From Candidatus Cloacimonas sp. (GTDB lineage Bacteria > Cloacimonadota > Cloacimonadia > Cloacimonadales > Cloacimonadaceae): 64,000 nucleotides of DNA. The notes beneath the pieces are model-generated. The model had not been told where the DNA came from, did no database searches, and saw only the letters and a list, made by a program, of their open reading frames with translations. Location of the stretch: the NCBI GenBank assembly GCA_035403355.1, contig DAONFA010000002.1, positions 1 through 64,000 of the forward strand. The letters are read 5' to 3'. Of the stretch, positions 1-9,536 are shown one piece after another (within the stretch, counting starts at the first letter, position 1; every line of letters begins with the position of its first letter). Position numbers and translations under genes: made by a program.

Positions 1-23
1 ACTATGCGACAAGATGTTATGAC

Positions 24-2168
24 TTATCCACATCGTTTTTTTGTGGGAATGCCTTTGATATAGGGTGTGTCACCGGCAGTTACAGTAATATTTTCTATTC
101 TGGTAATCTTGTTTTGAGCAGTTATCACCAATGTAGCTGTTCCTGCAGTTGTAATAGGATTTATAGTTAAAGTTAAAGTTCCACTGGCAGGAACTAAATC
201 TGAGCCATACAGAACTCCATCTTTGGAAAGAGCAACTCTGGAATAGGGTGTGGCAGTTACATTTATAGAGGTAGTACCAATTAAAATTGAAGCAGGAAAA
301 GTAGCTGTATTGGTTGTGGGCACGCCAAAATAAGGCATTAAAGAAGGATCACCCATTATGGAATAAATTTCCCAATAATAATTGATGAGAGAACTACTTG
401 CCTGAACTACAGCACTATTACCCATCATCACTGCTTCGCCAACTGTTGTAGCCCAATTAGTAAATGCCTCACTATGAGTATGAAACATAGCATCGTAAGC
501 ACCCAAAGTGGAAGCATTATAGGCAGGAGCTGAGCCATTAGCAGTGCCTTTAGAGCCAACTGCCCACCAGTAGTCCTCATCCCAATAAGTAGAATTTGTT
601 CCGCCAATATAAGTAACTGCACCTTTGTTAGTTGCTCTAAGAAATGCCTCTCCAAAACAAACGCTTGTATCAAAAGCATTGGTTAAACAGCAGTTACCTA
701 CTACTACGGAATATTTATTAGTGTTGGCAAGACCGTTTATATCGCTTATATTAAATGCAGGATCTGCCCACGAGGTTTCACTTCCATGAGCTGTATAATT
801 TATATAACCCCTTCCTTCCGAGGCATTTGCTATAACCTGAGCATCACTGGAAGCTGAGGCAGGATAAAGATAGGTATTGGAAGTAATATTATGAGCGGTA
901 TTAAAATATTGAGTGGTGCCATAATTTATAGCTCCATTCCCGTGCGTTGGTCCGTAAGTTGCATCAGCACCGGCAATTAAAACAGTTTTACCTAAATAGG
1001 TTAAGTCCGGCATATTGGTCTTTTCAAAGGTTATGGTTTTATTAATTACATTAGTTAGTTCTGTAGCATTGGCAACGGAAAAACGACCATAATAGAGCTC
1101 CGGCAGATAATCAGTTCCGTTTAAACGCACATAATTCAGGTCTGTAATATGACTACTATCTGTGCTGCCAGTATTGGCAATAATATTATCTCCGCTGGTT
1201 GAAGTATCACCCACAATTAATAAATAGGTAGGTGCAGGATCGCTTGCTGTAGCATTATTCCACAATGTCTGCATATAATTTTTAATAGCAGTTGTAGTAT
1301 TAGCTACGGTTCCACCTGTTCCCACGGTAGTAACAATCACTTTATAGCCCTGTATAGTTTTCCAGTTAACAAAGGTCTGCATTTCATCAGTGTAATTGGG
1401 AGGGCAAAGAATCACCATTTTTGTGGGATAGCGATTTACATTCAGGCGTTCATTTTTATACCAGTTCAGCAAAATCTTGCTGTATAAAGAATCAAATTCA
1501 TAAGCAGCAGTGCGGGCTAATAAATCCTGAGTAGCAGAAAAATCGGCATTTACGAATTTAACCTGCACATTCAATTCCGTGTTTATTTTCAGTTCTCCGC
1601 TTACAGGATTGTAACGCATTGGGGCATAATCAATGCGGAATAATCTAACCCCGCGCAGAAAACCAATTTCTTCCACGGAGAAAAGTTCTCCGCTATAAAA
1701 TTCGTTTTTACTGTAAATATCCGTTTGAAATTCAAAGGGAATTAAAGCCGGGTCTTGCGATTTGGAAACAGAGGGCTGAGCAGGATAAATACGATTGGTA
1801 ATATTTGTTTCAGCACTCTGCAAAGTTATTTCATTGTTGCGACCAAAGGAAAATTCTACTTTTGCCCCTATAGGAACAGCAATTAAAGAACTGTAAACCG
1901 GTAACTGAGGTTCACCAATCCTTTGAGAATATCCAAAACCTTCCATCCTAATGCAGGTAAATTTGCCGGAAGGAGTAGCAACCTCTTCCAGATAATATTC
2001 CTGATTCCGAAATTGCATTTCAAAGCCCGTTTCACTATTGTTCAACAACAGGGCTTTGTTGCCACTATCACTGAAAATTACTTTCTGATTTGCGTTGGCA
2101 AAACAGAAGGGAGTTGCTGCTAACAATACCATAAGTATTATAAGCTTAAACGCAAACTTTTCTGACAT
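24..2168 (-). CDS. Secreted C25 (gingipain-type) cysteine peptidase
   Basis: Exported cysteine peptidase of the gingipain family. The start is placed at the internal Met with AAGGAG 7 bp ahead; residues about 5-23 are hydrophobic and end near FANA, a likely Sec signal peptide. A beta-rich propeptide-like region (about 25-230) precedes the catalytic domain (about 240-620), where the His of YTAHGSETSW (about residue 460) and the Cys of VVGNCCLTNAFD (about 492) form the expected pair. A short Ig-like segment follows. FCB relatives often continue into further Ig or sorting domains; here the frame closes just after a run of seven A (T at 36-42 on the + strand), so the C-terminus may be shortened by a frameshift. 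The gene stands alone. Confidence 0.85.
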   Translation of the reverse strand: MSEKFAFKLIILMVLLAATPFCFANANQKVIFSDSGNKALLLNNSETGFEMQFRNQEYYLEEVATPSGKFTCIRMEGFGYSQRIGEPQLPVYSSLIAVPIGAKVEFSFGRNNEITLQSAETNITNRIYPAQPSVSKSQDPALIPFEFQTDIYSKNEFYSGELFSVEEIGFLRGVRLFRIDYAPMRYNPVSGELKINTELNVQVKFVNADFSATQDLLARTAAYEFDSLYSKILLNWYKNERLNVNRYPTKMVILCPPNYTDEMQTFVNWKTIQGYKVIVTTVGTGGTVANTTTAIKNYMQTLWNNATASDPAPTYLLIVGDTSTSGDNIIANTGSTDSSHITDLNYVRLNGTDYLPELYYGRFSVANATELTNVINKTITFEKTNMPDLTYLGKTVLIAGADATYGPTHGNGAINYGTTQYFNTAHNITSNTYLYPASASSDAQVIANASEGRGYINYTAHGSETSWADPAFNISDINGLANTNKYSVVVGNCCLTNAFDTSVCFGEAFLRATNKGAVTYIGGTNSTYWDEDYWWAVGSKGTANGSAPAYNASTLGAYDAMFHTHSEAFTNWATTVGEAVMMGNSAVVQASSSLINYYWEIYSIMGDPSLMPYFGVPTTNTATFPASILIGTTSINVTATPYSRVALSKDGVLYGSDLVPASGTLTLTINPITTAGTATLVITAQNKITRIENITVTAGDTPYIKGIPTKKRCG

Positions 2169-2487
2169 ACTTTCTCCTTTTGCGAAAGGTAAGGTGAGCA
2201 TTCTTCTTCAGATTTATAACTTCCTAAATACCTTCCCTGCCTGATACTATGCAATTATAGATACAGAGCAAGCGATAGAGATTTCAGAGGTTTTAACTAT
2301 GTTTTTGAACATTCTCCTTACATACTATATTTTTGCGATGATTATATATATTTTGCAATATATATTCCCATAGAGAAAATATCTTCATTGGCAATGATAT
2401 TAACGGATAATTGGAAAAGGAAAACTTCTCTGTTTTTTTGCCTTACTTTGGAATTTATCAATGGCTTTACTAAATAGCGTGCAATGT

Positions 2488-2603
2488 GCGAGACCTTTAC
2501 CTGTTTTTATGCTGCTTAAAAGCTTCTTTAACGACTCCTTAACGAAGTTAAAGCATCGTTAAAGAATCGTTAAAGAGTCATTAAAGAAATGACCAGGCAA
2601 CAA
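2488..2603 (+). repeat. Dispersed TTAACG-rich repeat, copy A
   Basis: This block matches, on the opposite strand, 36496-36647. Shared parts are GCGAGACCTTTACCTG at one end, several TTTAACGA/TCGTTAAA pairs in the middle, and AAATGACCAGGCAACAA at the other end. The TTTAACGA words occur in both orientations, so the block can fold on itself. The rest of the 2169-2778 gap is AT-rich with no gene that I can support; it must hold promoters for both divergent neighbours, but I see no clear box. Confidence 0.75.
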
Positions 2604-2778
2604 ACAGTTATTGCTCTTTAAATACTATCCGCCATAAAAAGTTACTATGACTGTTTTAATTAGCAGCTCTAATTTTTGCTATCTACCTCTGTAAAATTGA
2701 AGTGTTCAATGTAATTAGCTTATGCTTTGTTTTCTCTTTTTTCTTGACTTTTTAGCCCTTTTAAGTAAAAGGAAAATT

Positions 2779-3783
2779 ATGAATACAGATTACTTATCCC
2801 TGGCTAAGGCATTTTTGCCAAAACAGCGTTTATGGCAGACCTGTGGAATCGGCTGTAATTACTTTTTGTCCCTTGCGTTACGGAAACCGATGGTGCATTT
2901 TTATCCACCTGCCTTGATGCTGGAGCCGACAAATATTTGCAATTTACACTGTCCCTTATGCTTAACCGGAAATGGAAAATTGCTTCGTCCCAAGGGAATG
3001 ATGTCTTTATCTCTTTTTAAGAAAATCTGCAGGGAAGTTCAAGATAAAATTGGGATGCTGATTTTATGGAATCAAGGCGAACCCTTTTTGAATCCTGATT
3101 TTTATGCAATGCTGGAATTTGCTGCCAGGAAAAAATTCTATACTATGACCTCCACTAATGCCAGTTTGGAGCTGGATAATGAACGCATTGTAAAAAGCGG
3201 TCTGCAAAAGATTATTGTTTCAATGGATGGAATTACGGCAGATACCTACAATAAATACCGGGTAAACGGCAATTTTGAACTCGTGCTGAAAAATATGCAG
3301 GACATAGTTCGCCGGAAAGAAAAATTACCTGGCAGCAAGCCCTATCTCGTTTGGCAGTTTATAGTTATGAAACATAACGAAAACGAAATTGAAGAAGTTC
3401 AAAAAATAGCAAAGGAACTTAAAGTTGATAAACTGGAATTCAAAACTGCCCAAATATATAGTTCCGAAGACCTTGCTTTTCTGCCTGCGGGACATAAATA
3501 CAATCGTTATCTTCAACAGGGTGATAATTTTATTCTGAAAACAAAGTTGAAAAACCGCTGCAGACGGTTATGGACACAGCCAGTTATAAATTGGGACGGT
3601 GAAATGAATATCTGCTGTTACGATAAAAACGGCAGCATTAAAATTGGTAACATTCAAGAACACAGCTTTGCGGAACTTTGGAGAGGAGAAAAAATGCAGA
3701 AAATGCGTAAGGCAGTTTTAAATAATCGTTCTGCATTTGAAATTTGCCGCAATTGCGGAGAAGGAATTGTGCAAAAAATTTAA
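2779..3783 (+). CDS. Radical SAM/SPASM domain protein
   Basis: Radical S-adenosylmethionine enzyme. The cluster motif CNLHCPLC (CX3CX2C, residues about 54-61) binds the [4Fe-4S] that cleaves SAM. A C-terminal SPASM-like region has Cys in CRRLW, NICCYD and CRNCGEG, which could hold an auxiliary cluster. The body between is a TIM-barrel-like stretch with QGEPFLNP and VSMDGITADTYNKYR, typical of the family. Start chosen at the ATG after AAAAGGAAAATT; an upstream in-frame ATG would add a hydrophobic, RBS-less 19 residues. Substrate unknown; SPASM relatives modify peptides or take part in cofactor or cell-envelope synthesis. It precedes ispG on the same strand after a 76-bp gap carrying a short GTGAA-type repeat. 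Confidence 0.85.
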   Translation: MNTDYLSLAKAFLPKQRLWQTCGIGCNYFLSLALRKPMVHFYPPALMLEPTNICNLHCPLCLTGNGKLLRPKGMMSLSLFKKICREVQDKIGMLILWNQGEPFLNPDFYAMLEFAARKKFYTMTSTNASLELDNERIVKSGLQKIIVSMDGITADTYNKYRVNGNFELVLKNMQDIVRRKEKLPGSKPYLVWQFIVMKHNENEIEEVQKIAKELKVDKLEFKTAQIYSSEDLAFLPAGHKYNRYLQQGDNFILKTKLKNRCRRLWTQPVINWDGEMNICCYDKNGSIKIGNIQEHSFAELWRGEKMQKMRKAVLNNRSAFEICRNCGEGIVQKI

Positions 3784-3859
3784 GCGGAGAACTGTGAAGG
3801 TGAACGGTGAAAAATAGAAATTCCATTGACGATTTATCCCCGAAAAAGATTATAGCAAT

Positions 3860-4927
3860 ATGCAGGAAATAAAGCGTAAACAAACAAGGCGTATTCAATT
3901 AGGAAATGTTCCTATCGGTGGAGGTGCACCTGTAAGCATCCAATCAATGCTTTCAGTTAAAACATCCGATTTGGAAAAAGCCATCAAACAAATTCAGGAA
4001 CTGGAATCCGTCGGTTGTGATATAATTCGTTGTGCCATTATGGATTTTGACGATGCCAAGGCAATAAAGGAACTGAAAGAAATTGCTAAAGCTCCTCTGG
4101 TGGCAGATATTCATTTTGATTACCGTTTGGCTCTTGCGGCGATAGAAAATGGAGTTGACGGTCTGCGTATCAATCCCGGCAACATAGGCAAAATTGAAGG
4201 TGTAAAAGCATTAGTTGCTTCCGCGGAAGAAAGAAATATTCCTATTCGCATTGGAGTAAATAGTGGTTCCCTGCCTAAGGATTTACTACAAAAATATGGA
4301 GTTAGTGCAAAATCAATGGTAGAATCAGCTTTACGGCATATAAGGATATTGGAAGAGCTGAATTACTATGAAATTAAGATCTCGGTTAAGGCATCCTCAA
4401 TTCCTTTAACCTTGGAAAGTTACCGTCTTTTAAGCAATACCTGTAATTATCCCTTACATCTTGGAGTTACTGAAGCCGGGACTGTTTTTCGGGGTTCCAT
4501 AAAAAGTTCTATTGCCTTGGGAATCCTTTTGGAAGAAGGGATTGGCGATACAATTAGAGTTTCTTTAACCGATAATCCCGTTCAGGAAGTGAAAGTTGCC
4601 AAAGAAATATTAACTGCTTTGGGCTTACGCAAAGGGCTAAATCTCATTTCCTGCCCCACTTGTGGAAGAACAAGAATAGACCTGATTAAATTGGCTACGG
4701 AAGTGGAAAAAGCACTGGAGCCCTATAGTGATTATCCTTTAACAATTGCTGTTATGGGTTGTGCGGTAAACGGACCCGGAGAAGCTAAAGAAGCAGATTT
4801 TGGCATTGCTGGAGGCATCAAAGAAGGTTTGCTATTTGCAGGCGGCAATGTGTTGAAAAAAGTGCCGGAAGAATTTTTGGTTACAGAACTTGTGGCTATA
4901 GTTAAGGATTATATCACTAAGCATTGA
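3860..4927 (+). CDS. ispG: 4-hydroxy-3-methylbut-2-enyl diphosphate synthase (IspG/GcpE)
   Basis: Penultimate enzyme of the MEP isoprenoid pathway; it reductively opens MEcPP to HMBPP using a [4Fe-4S] cluster. The cluster ligands are visible as SCPTCGRTR (Cys about 264 and 267) and GCAVNGPGE (Cys about 300, followed by the ligand Glu). The N-terminal TIM barrel begins with the typical GNVPIGGGAPVSIQSM. At 355 residues it is the usual length of the bacterial two-domain form. No strong Shine-Dalgarno is seen before the ATG. Its TGA overlaps the TTG start of the next gene in a TTGA, so the chromate-transporter-like pair is probably co-translated with it, although no functional link is obvious. 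Confidence 0.95.
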   Translation: MQEIKRKQTRRIQLGNVPIGGGAPVSIQSMLSVKTSDLEKAIKQIQELESVGCDIIRCAIMDFDDAKAIKELKEIAKAPLVADIHFDYRLALAAIENGVDGLRINPGNIGKIEGVKALVASAEERNIPIRIGVNSGSLPKDLLQKYGVSAKSMVESALRHIRILEELNYYEIKISVKASSIPLTLESYRLLSNTCNYPLHLGVTEAGTVFRGSIKSSIALGILLEEGIGDTIRVSLTDNPVQEVKVAKEILTALGLRKGLNLISCPTCGRTRIDLIKLATEVEKALEPYSDYPLTIAVMGCAVNGPGEAKEADFGIAGGIKEGLLFAGGNVLKKVPEEFLVTELVAIVKDYITKH

Positions 4928-5463
4928 AGACACTGCTGAAACTATTTCTAACTTTCTTCAAAATAGGCGCTTTTACTATTGGCGGTGCTTATGCAATGAT
5001 ACCTTTAATAAAAAGAGAGGTCTGCCAGAAAAATAACTGGCTGAGCGAAGACGAATTTTTAGATGGACTTGCTGCTTCGCAAAGCTGTCCGGGACCTATA
5101 GCTATCAACCTCAGTATTTATATCGGTTTCCATCTGGCAAAAGGTAAAGGTATGGCAACTGCTGTTTTAGCCACAATTCTGCCTTCATTTATCACCATCC
5201 TTATAATAGCTATGCTGTTTCAGCAGTTTGCCGAAGTTACTTTAGTCCAAAAGGCATTTCATTCTTTGCGTTCTGCCGTTGTAGCTTTAATTGCGGTTCC
5301 GTTAATTCAGATGAGCAAACAAAGCGGATTAGCTCTATCCAATTTTTGGTTTCCGCTTTGTGTTGCCCTTTTAGTTGGTGTTGGGAAAATAAGCCCGGTT
5401 TATCTGATTTTGCTGACTATTGCCTTTGCTGTGTATCAGGGCTTAAGAAAGCGGAAAGAATGA
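4924..5463 (+). CDS. Chromate transporter family protein, first half of a split pair
   Basis: Integral membrane protein of the CHR family (short-chain type, one domain of about 180 residues). The signature FFKIGAFTIGGAYAMIPLI near the N-terminus and the SCPGPIAINLS segment are typical. Five or six hydrophobic segments fill the chain. The start is a TTG that overlaps the ispG stop by 4 nt; the end overlaps the second CHR gene by 4 nt (ATGA). In long-chain ChrA the two halves are fused; here they are separate genes and probably form a heterodimer with opposite topology. Transport of chromate or sulfate is known for some members, but the physiological substrate here cannot be read from sequence. 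Confidence 0.9.
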   Translation: MKTLLKLFLTFFKIGAFTIGGAYAMIPLIKREVCQKNNWLSEDEFLDGLAASQSCPGPIAINLSIYIGFHLAKGKGMATAVLATILPSFITILIIAMLFQQFAEVTLVQKAFHSLRSAVVALIAVPLIQMSKQSGLALSNFWFPLCVALLVGVGKISPVYLILLTIAFAVYQGLRKRKE

Positions 5464-5978
5464 TTTACCTGGCTCTTTTTTACACTTTTTTCAAAATTGG
5501 GCTTTTCAGTTTTGGTGGCGGATATGCCATTTTGGCAATGATCAATCAGGAAGTAGTGTTAAAAAATGCCTGGCTTACCCATTCCCAGTTTATGGATATT
5601 GTGGCTATTTCACAAATGACACCAGGTCCTATAGCAATTAACGCAGCTACTTTCATCGGTTATCAAAAAGGGGGTTTTTTAGGTTCAGTCCTTTCCACTT
5701 TAGGGGTAATATTCCCTTCCTTAATTATTATGACCCTGATTACATTAACCTATATCAAGCTTAAAAATCAACCCTGGTTCAAGAATATTTTCAGGAAGCT
5801 GCGGCTGTTATCTTTAGGGCTAATCGCTGCAGCTTTTATAATGATAGCTGGCGATGCCTTTCGTGACCTATTTTCCGTTTTAGTTTTTATTGCATCTTTT
5901 ATAGCGAGCTGGAAATTTAAGCTCAATCCTTTCTATCTGCTAATTGGGGCAGCGGTTATAGGAATAGCGTTTGGCTAA
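5460..5978 (+). CDS. Chromate transporter family protein, second half of a split pair
   Basis: Second short-chain CHR protein, 172 residues, starting at the ATG inside the ATGA overlap with its partner. It repeats the family pattern: FFKIGLFSFGGGYAILAMI at the N-terminus, then MTPGPIAINAATFIGY. Multiple hydrophobic segments and a positive loop (IKLKNQPWFKNIFRKLR) are visible. An earlier in-frame GTG-type start would overlap the first gene by over 100 nt and is unlikely. It converges on glgP with a 111-bp gap containing a short AGCAGCTGCT palindrome at 5990-5999 but no convincing terminator. Confidence 0.9.
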   Translation: MIYLALFYTFFKIGLFSFGGGYAILAMINQEVVLKNAWLTHSQFMDIVAISQMTPGPIAINAATFIGYQKGGFLGSVLSTLGVIFPSLIIMTLITLTYIKLKNQPWFKNIFRKLRLLSLGLIAAAFIMIAGDAFRDLFSVLVFIASFIASWKFKLNPFYLLIGAAVIGIAFG

Positions 5979-6089
5979 AAAGAAGAAAAAGCAGCTGCTT
6001 ATTTACCCTAATATTCCGCAAATCCTTTTCCCCCCTACCTATAACCAAATAGCAAGTGAGCGGAATCGGCGGGTTAATCTTTTTCTGTC

Positions 6090-8543
6090 TCAAACACCCC
6101 AAATGTCTTTTGCATATCCCTTTATGGTTTCGTCGGAAGAGAATTTTCCCATATTGGCAATGTTAGCTAAGGACATTCTATTCCATTTTTGTTTATCTTT
6201 ATAGACCGTTACGGCTTCAGCATTAACCCTGATAAAATCAGGTAAATCAGCTATCAGGCAATATTTATCTCCTTGAAACAGCAGTAAATCAGTTAGCGGA
6301 GAGAACAATCCTGGATTTAGAGGGCTCAGTTCGTCGGAGGCAATAAAATCTATGATGCGCTTAATATCTTCATTTTGGTGCATCATTTCATAAGGATGGT
6401 AACCGCTTTCCTGCAAATTTTTCACTTCTGCAGCCGTCATTCCGAAGAGGAAGAAATTTTCCTCTCCAACGGCATCCCGAATTTCTATATTGGCACCATC
6501 CAAAGTTCCGATAGTAAGAGCTCCATTGAGGGCAAATTTCATATTTCCTGTTCCGGAAGCTTCTGTTCCGGCAAGGGATATTTGGCGGGAAATTTCTGCC
6601 GGGGGCATAATTCTTTCTGCCAAAGTTACGCGATAATTGGGTAAAAATATAACACTTAAGTAGCGGGAGAGTTCTTTATCCTTTTCAATGTAATCTCCAA
6701 TAGCACAAATAAAACGGATGATTAATTTGGCAATAAAATAACCGGGAGCTGCTTTTCCGGCAAAGAAGAAACTTTGATGAAAGGGAGTGTGTCCGTCCCG
6801 GATTTGATTTATCAGATGGATAATCCCCAAGGCATTCAAGAGCTGGCGTTTATATTCATGAATGCGTTTTGCCTGAAAATCAAAGATGGAGTCCGGATTA
6901 AGCTTGCGTTTATGCAGGTCTTCATAATACTTGCAGAATTCCAGTTTATTTTGCCTTTTAATTTCTCCCAGGTCTTCCAGGAATGTGCTGTCGTTCTTAT
7001 ACTTATTCAGTTTTGTAAGTTCTTGCAAGTCCTTTTTCCAGGAAGAACCGATTGCCTGAGTTAGCAAATTGCTTAAACGCGGATTGCAAAGCAGCAACCA
7101 TCTGCGAGGTGTTATGCCATTGGTTTGATTATTGAATTTTTCCTGCCAAAGAGCATAAAAATCCTTAAAGACCAAGTGTTTCAAAATTCCGGTATGCAAT
7201 TCGGAAACACCGTTTATGCTATGTGAGCCAACTATAGCCAAATTTGCCATACGGATGCTTTTTACAGGTTCTTCTTCAATTAAGGAAACCCGCCGAATAA
7301 AATCATCATCGTATAAACCCGTAATCCTTATAGAGGAAAGAAAACGCTCATTGATTTCATAGATAATTTGTAAATGCCGGGGTAATAGCTTTTCAAAAAG
7401 AAGCACCTGCCATTTTTCCAGCGCTTCAGGCAAAATCGTATGATTTGTAAAAGCTATACATTTAGTTGTTATTTCCCAGGCAGTTTCCCAAGGCAAGTTT
7501 TTTTCATCCACTAAAATTCTCATCAATTCCGCAACGGCAATAGCGGGATGAGTATCGTTCAGCTGAACGGCAGCTTTTTCAGGAAGTTTGCGTAAATCAT
7601 TTTCTTTTTTCAGAAACCGGCGAATAATATCTTGCAGAGTAGCGCTTACAAAAAAATACTCCTGGCGCAAACGCAATTCCTTTCCCTGCATTTTGTTATC
7701 ATTAGGATAGAGGACTTTGGAAATCATTTCACCATGATTTTTTTCCGCTACTGCCTGCATATAATCACCTTCGTTAAAATATGCCAAGTTAAATTCCCGG
7801 CTGCTTTTAGCACTCCATAAGCGTAAAGTATTCACATAGTTGTTTTGAAACCCGGGTACCAAATAATCATAAGCCATAGCCATCACGGTTTCGTCCGGTA
7901 TCCAATCCATTTTTTTGTTATTATCCGCAGTTATTTCCTCTTTTACTATGCCTCCAAAAGAAACAGGAAAAAGACGAGAGGGATGGGCAATTTCCCAAAC
8001 AGAACCATATCGCAACCAGTTATCAGGTGTTTCAATTTGTTCTCCGTTAAGGATATGCTGAAAGAATATGCCATATTCATAGCGAATCCCATAACCGTAA
8101 GCCGGAATTTTCAAAGTTGCCATAGAATCCAAAAAACAGGCAGCAAGACGACCTAAGCCGCCATTTCCCAAACCGGCATCCCATTCCAATTCGCTTAGCA
8201 GAGAGAGGTCAAAACCCATATCGGTAAGGGCTTTAATACTTTGTTGCTGAATATCAAGATTGAGAATGGCATTGCCTAAAGAACGACCGATTAAATATTC
8301 CAAGGATAAATAATAGACCCTTTTCCGCTGCAAAGCATATTCCCGGGGTTGAGTTATCAACCAGCGGTCTAACAGAATATCCTTTACTGCGGAAGCAAAA
8401 CTTACATAACAATCATAAGGTGAAGCCGAATATCCATCTTTACCCAAATCATATTTGAGATGTTCAATAAAACGATGGACAATTTCTTCGGCAGTTCCCT
8501 CAATGCTAAGATGAGAAAGCTTTTCGCCAAATGCCTTATTCAT
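6090..8543 (-). CDS. glgP: Glycogen/starch (alpha-glucan) phosphorylase
   Basis: Releases glucose-1-phosphate from the non-reducing ends of glycogen or maltodextrin; cytosolic, PLP-dependent. The length (817 residues) is that of the classic family. The PLP lysine is in GTGNMKFALNG (about residue 669). Other family blocks are LGNGGLGRLAACF, RYEYGIFFQ, QLNDTHPAIAVAELMR, QAKRIHEYKRQLLN and LDGANIEI. The start is the ATG preceded by AGGAGG; longer in-frame starts add 35 low-complexity residues. Single-gene unit converging with the CHR pair; the upstream gap carries a palindromic repeat (8670-8815). No other glycogen gene is in the window. Confidence 0.95.
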   Translation of the reverse strand: MNKAFGEKLSHLSIEGTAEEIVHRFIEHLKYDLGKDGYSASPYDCYVSFASAVKDILLDRWLITQPREYALQRKRVYYLSLEYLIGRSLGNAILNLDIQQQSIKALTDMGFDLSLLSELEWDAGLGNGGLGRLAACFLDSMATLKIPAYGYGIRYEYGIFFQHILNGEQIETPDNWLRYGSVWEIAHPSRLFPVSFGGIVKEEITADNNKKMDWIPDETVMAMAYDYLVPGFQNNYVNTLRLWSAKSSREFNLAYFNEGDYMQAVAEKNHGEMISKVLYPNDNKMQGKELRLRQEYFFVSATLQDIIRRFLKKENDLRKLPEKAAVQLNDTHPAIAVAELMRILVDEKNLPWETAWEITTKCIAFTNHTILPEALEKWQVLLFEKLLPRHLQIIYEINERFLSSIRITGLYDDDFIRRVSLIEEEPVKSIRMANLAIVGSHSINGVSELHTGILKHLVFKDFYALWQEKFNNQTNGITPRRWLLLCNPRLSNLLTQAIGSSWKKDLQELTKLNKYKNDSTFLEDLGEIKRQNKLEFCKYYEDLHKRKLNPDSIFDFQAKRIHEYKRQLLNALGIIHLINQIRDGHTPFHQSFFFAGKAAPGYFIAKLIIRFICAIGDYIEKDKELSRYLSVIFLPNYRVTLAERIMPPAEISRQISLAGTEASGTGNMKFALNGALTIGTLDGANIEIRDAVGEENFFLFGMTAAEVKNLQESGYHPYEMMHQNEDIKRIIDFIASDELSPLNPGLFSPLTDLLLFQGDKYCLIADLPDFIRVNAEAVTVYKDKQKWNRMSLANIANMGKFSSDETIKGYAKDIWGV

Positions 8544-8669
8544 AATTTTTTTCCTCCTCTTGCGCCACAGCGTATAAAATAAATTAAGCAATTTAATGGT
8601 CTTGGCAAATAGAACTATGAAGTTGCAAAAAAAATATATCGTTCCCAAAGAAATCCCGTAATTTTTTTC

Positions 8670-8815
8670 ATAACCCTCCGATATGACTCTCGTATCGTTC
8701 CCGTGTCGCGATATGGGAACGATACGGGAATCTCTTCCGGCGCAAATCGCAAAGAGTAAGGATTAGTTAATCAACTATTTTTGAAAGGAAATTGGGTAAT
8801 TTTTCCAGATGTTGT
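8670..8815 (+). repeat. Palindromic repeat P, copy 1
   Basis: Core 8689-8728 is a slightly decayed version of a 40-bp palindrome (arms CCCGTATCGTTC and GAACGATACGGG around a TCGCGA centre). The right flank (GTTAATCAACTATTTTTGAAAGG, split here as GTTAATCAACT and TTTTTGAAAGG) matches copy 4 in reverse. Other copies: 24664-24800, 47367-47500, 58395-58525. Confidence 0.8.
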
Positions 8816-8894
8816 TTTATCGTTTTGCGGGTTGCTATTCTAAACTATTTTAATAGAGGGTGATTGATAGTTCGGTTGTAGGCGTGCTTACTTT

Positions 8895-9002
8895 TTATTT
8901 AAATTCCCAATTATCGGTTTATAGACCAGCATAAATGCAATTGTAAGTGCAAAATGACTTGTGGGTAATGGTTACCTTGACGGCAGATGAAGGTTGACAA
9001 AA
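8895..9002 (+). repeat. Decayed copy of the M1 inverted-repeat element
   Basis: The stretch CCAGCATAAATGCAATTGTAAG, read as CCAGC...AATTGTAAG, followed by CTTGTGGGTAATGG and GGCAGATGAAGGTTGACAAA, parallels the right half of the intact element at 24818-24927. The terminal inverted repeats are eroded. A TTGACA at 8994-8999 near its end could serve as a -35 box for the next gene, but the nearest TA-rich hexamer is only 13 bp away. Confidence 0.5.
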
Positions 9003-9077
9003 TGAGGCAATTTAGAATTTGGTATTATTATTCAATATTATGGAAATAATAGAGTTAATAAGCAAAGGAGAAAAGAA

Positions 9078-9446
9078 ATGAGTGCCTGTAAAGACCAGAA
9101 AATAGGTCAAGACAAAATGGAGTTAGCGGCAAATATATATAAATTATGCAATGAACTTCCTGCAGAAGAAAGATTTGGCTTAGTTCAGGAAATGACTCAA
9201 ACGGCTTTAGCAATAGCCGCTAATTATGCTAATGACATAGAACTGTCCGATAGTAAAGATGATACTGATTATTCAGATATTGTTGCCGGTAAATTGGCAA
9301 GGTTAGAAACCCAGATAGAATTAGCCAAAAGATTAGGTTATCTTGATGAAGATAAAACAAATAATGTCTTTAAGCAGATAGATTTAGTTCGGTCTCAGCT
9401 TACCGAGCTCAATAAAGATGGTAAAACTGATGAAGCAACAACCTAA
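9078..9446 (+). CDS. Four-helix bundle protein (23S rRNA IVP/S23-like)
   Basis: Small, mostly helical 122-residue protein preceded by AAAGGAGAAAAGAA. The pattern IYKLCNELPAEERFGLVQEMTQTALAIAANYA and the later LARLETQIELAKRLGYLDED resemble the four-helix bundle family first named from proteins encoded in 23S rRNA intervening sequences. The usual start of these proteins is replaced by a polar MSACKDQKIGQDK. No function is established for the family outside rRNA insertions; here it sits alone between repeat DNA and der, about 90 bp upstream. The recognition is by pattern and could be wrong in detail. Confidence 0.7.
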   Translation: MSACKDQKIGQDKMELAANIYKLCNELPAEERFGLVQEMTQTALAIAANYANDIELSDSKDDTDYSDIVAGKLARLETQIELAKRLGYLDEDKTNNVFKQIDLVRSQLTELNKDGKTDEATT

Positions 9447-9536
9447 CTTTCAGCTTTCTATCAGAAATGCTGCAAAAATTTTGCCCTCCAGAAGTTTTGC
9501 CCTAATGAACTTCAGCACTCAAAAAAATAATAAACA

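Noticed and set aside
5971..6204. 77-codon + strand frame starting TTG at the end of the second CHR gene
   Set aside because: It overlaps the 3' end of glgP on the other strand, has a low-complexity Lys start and no recognisable pattern.
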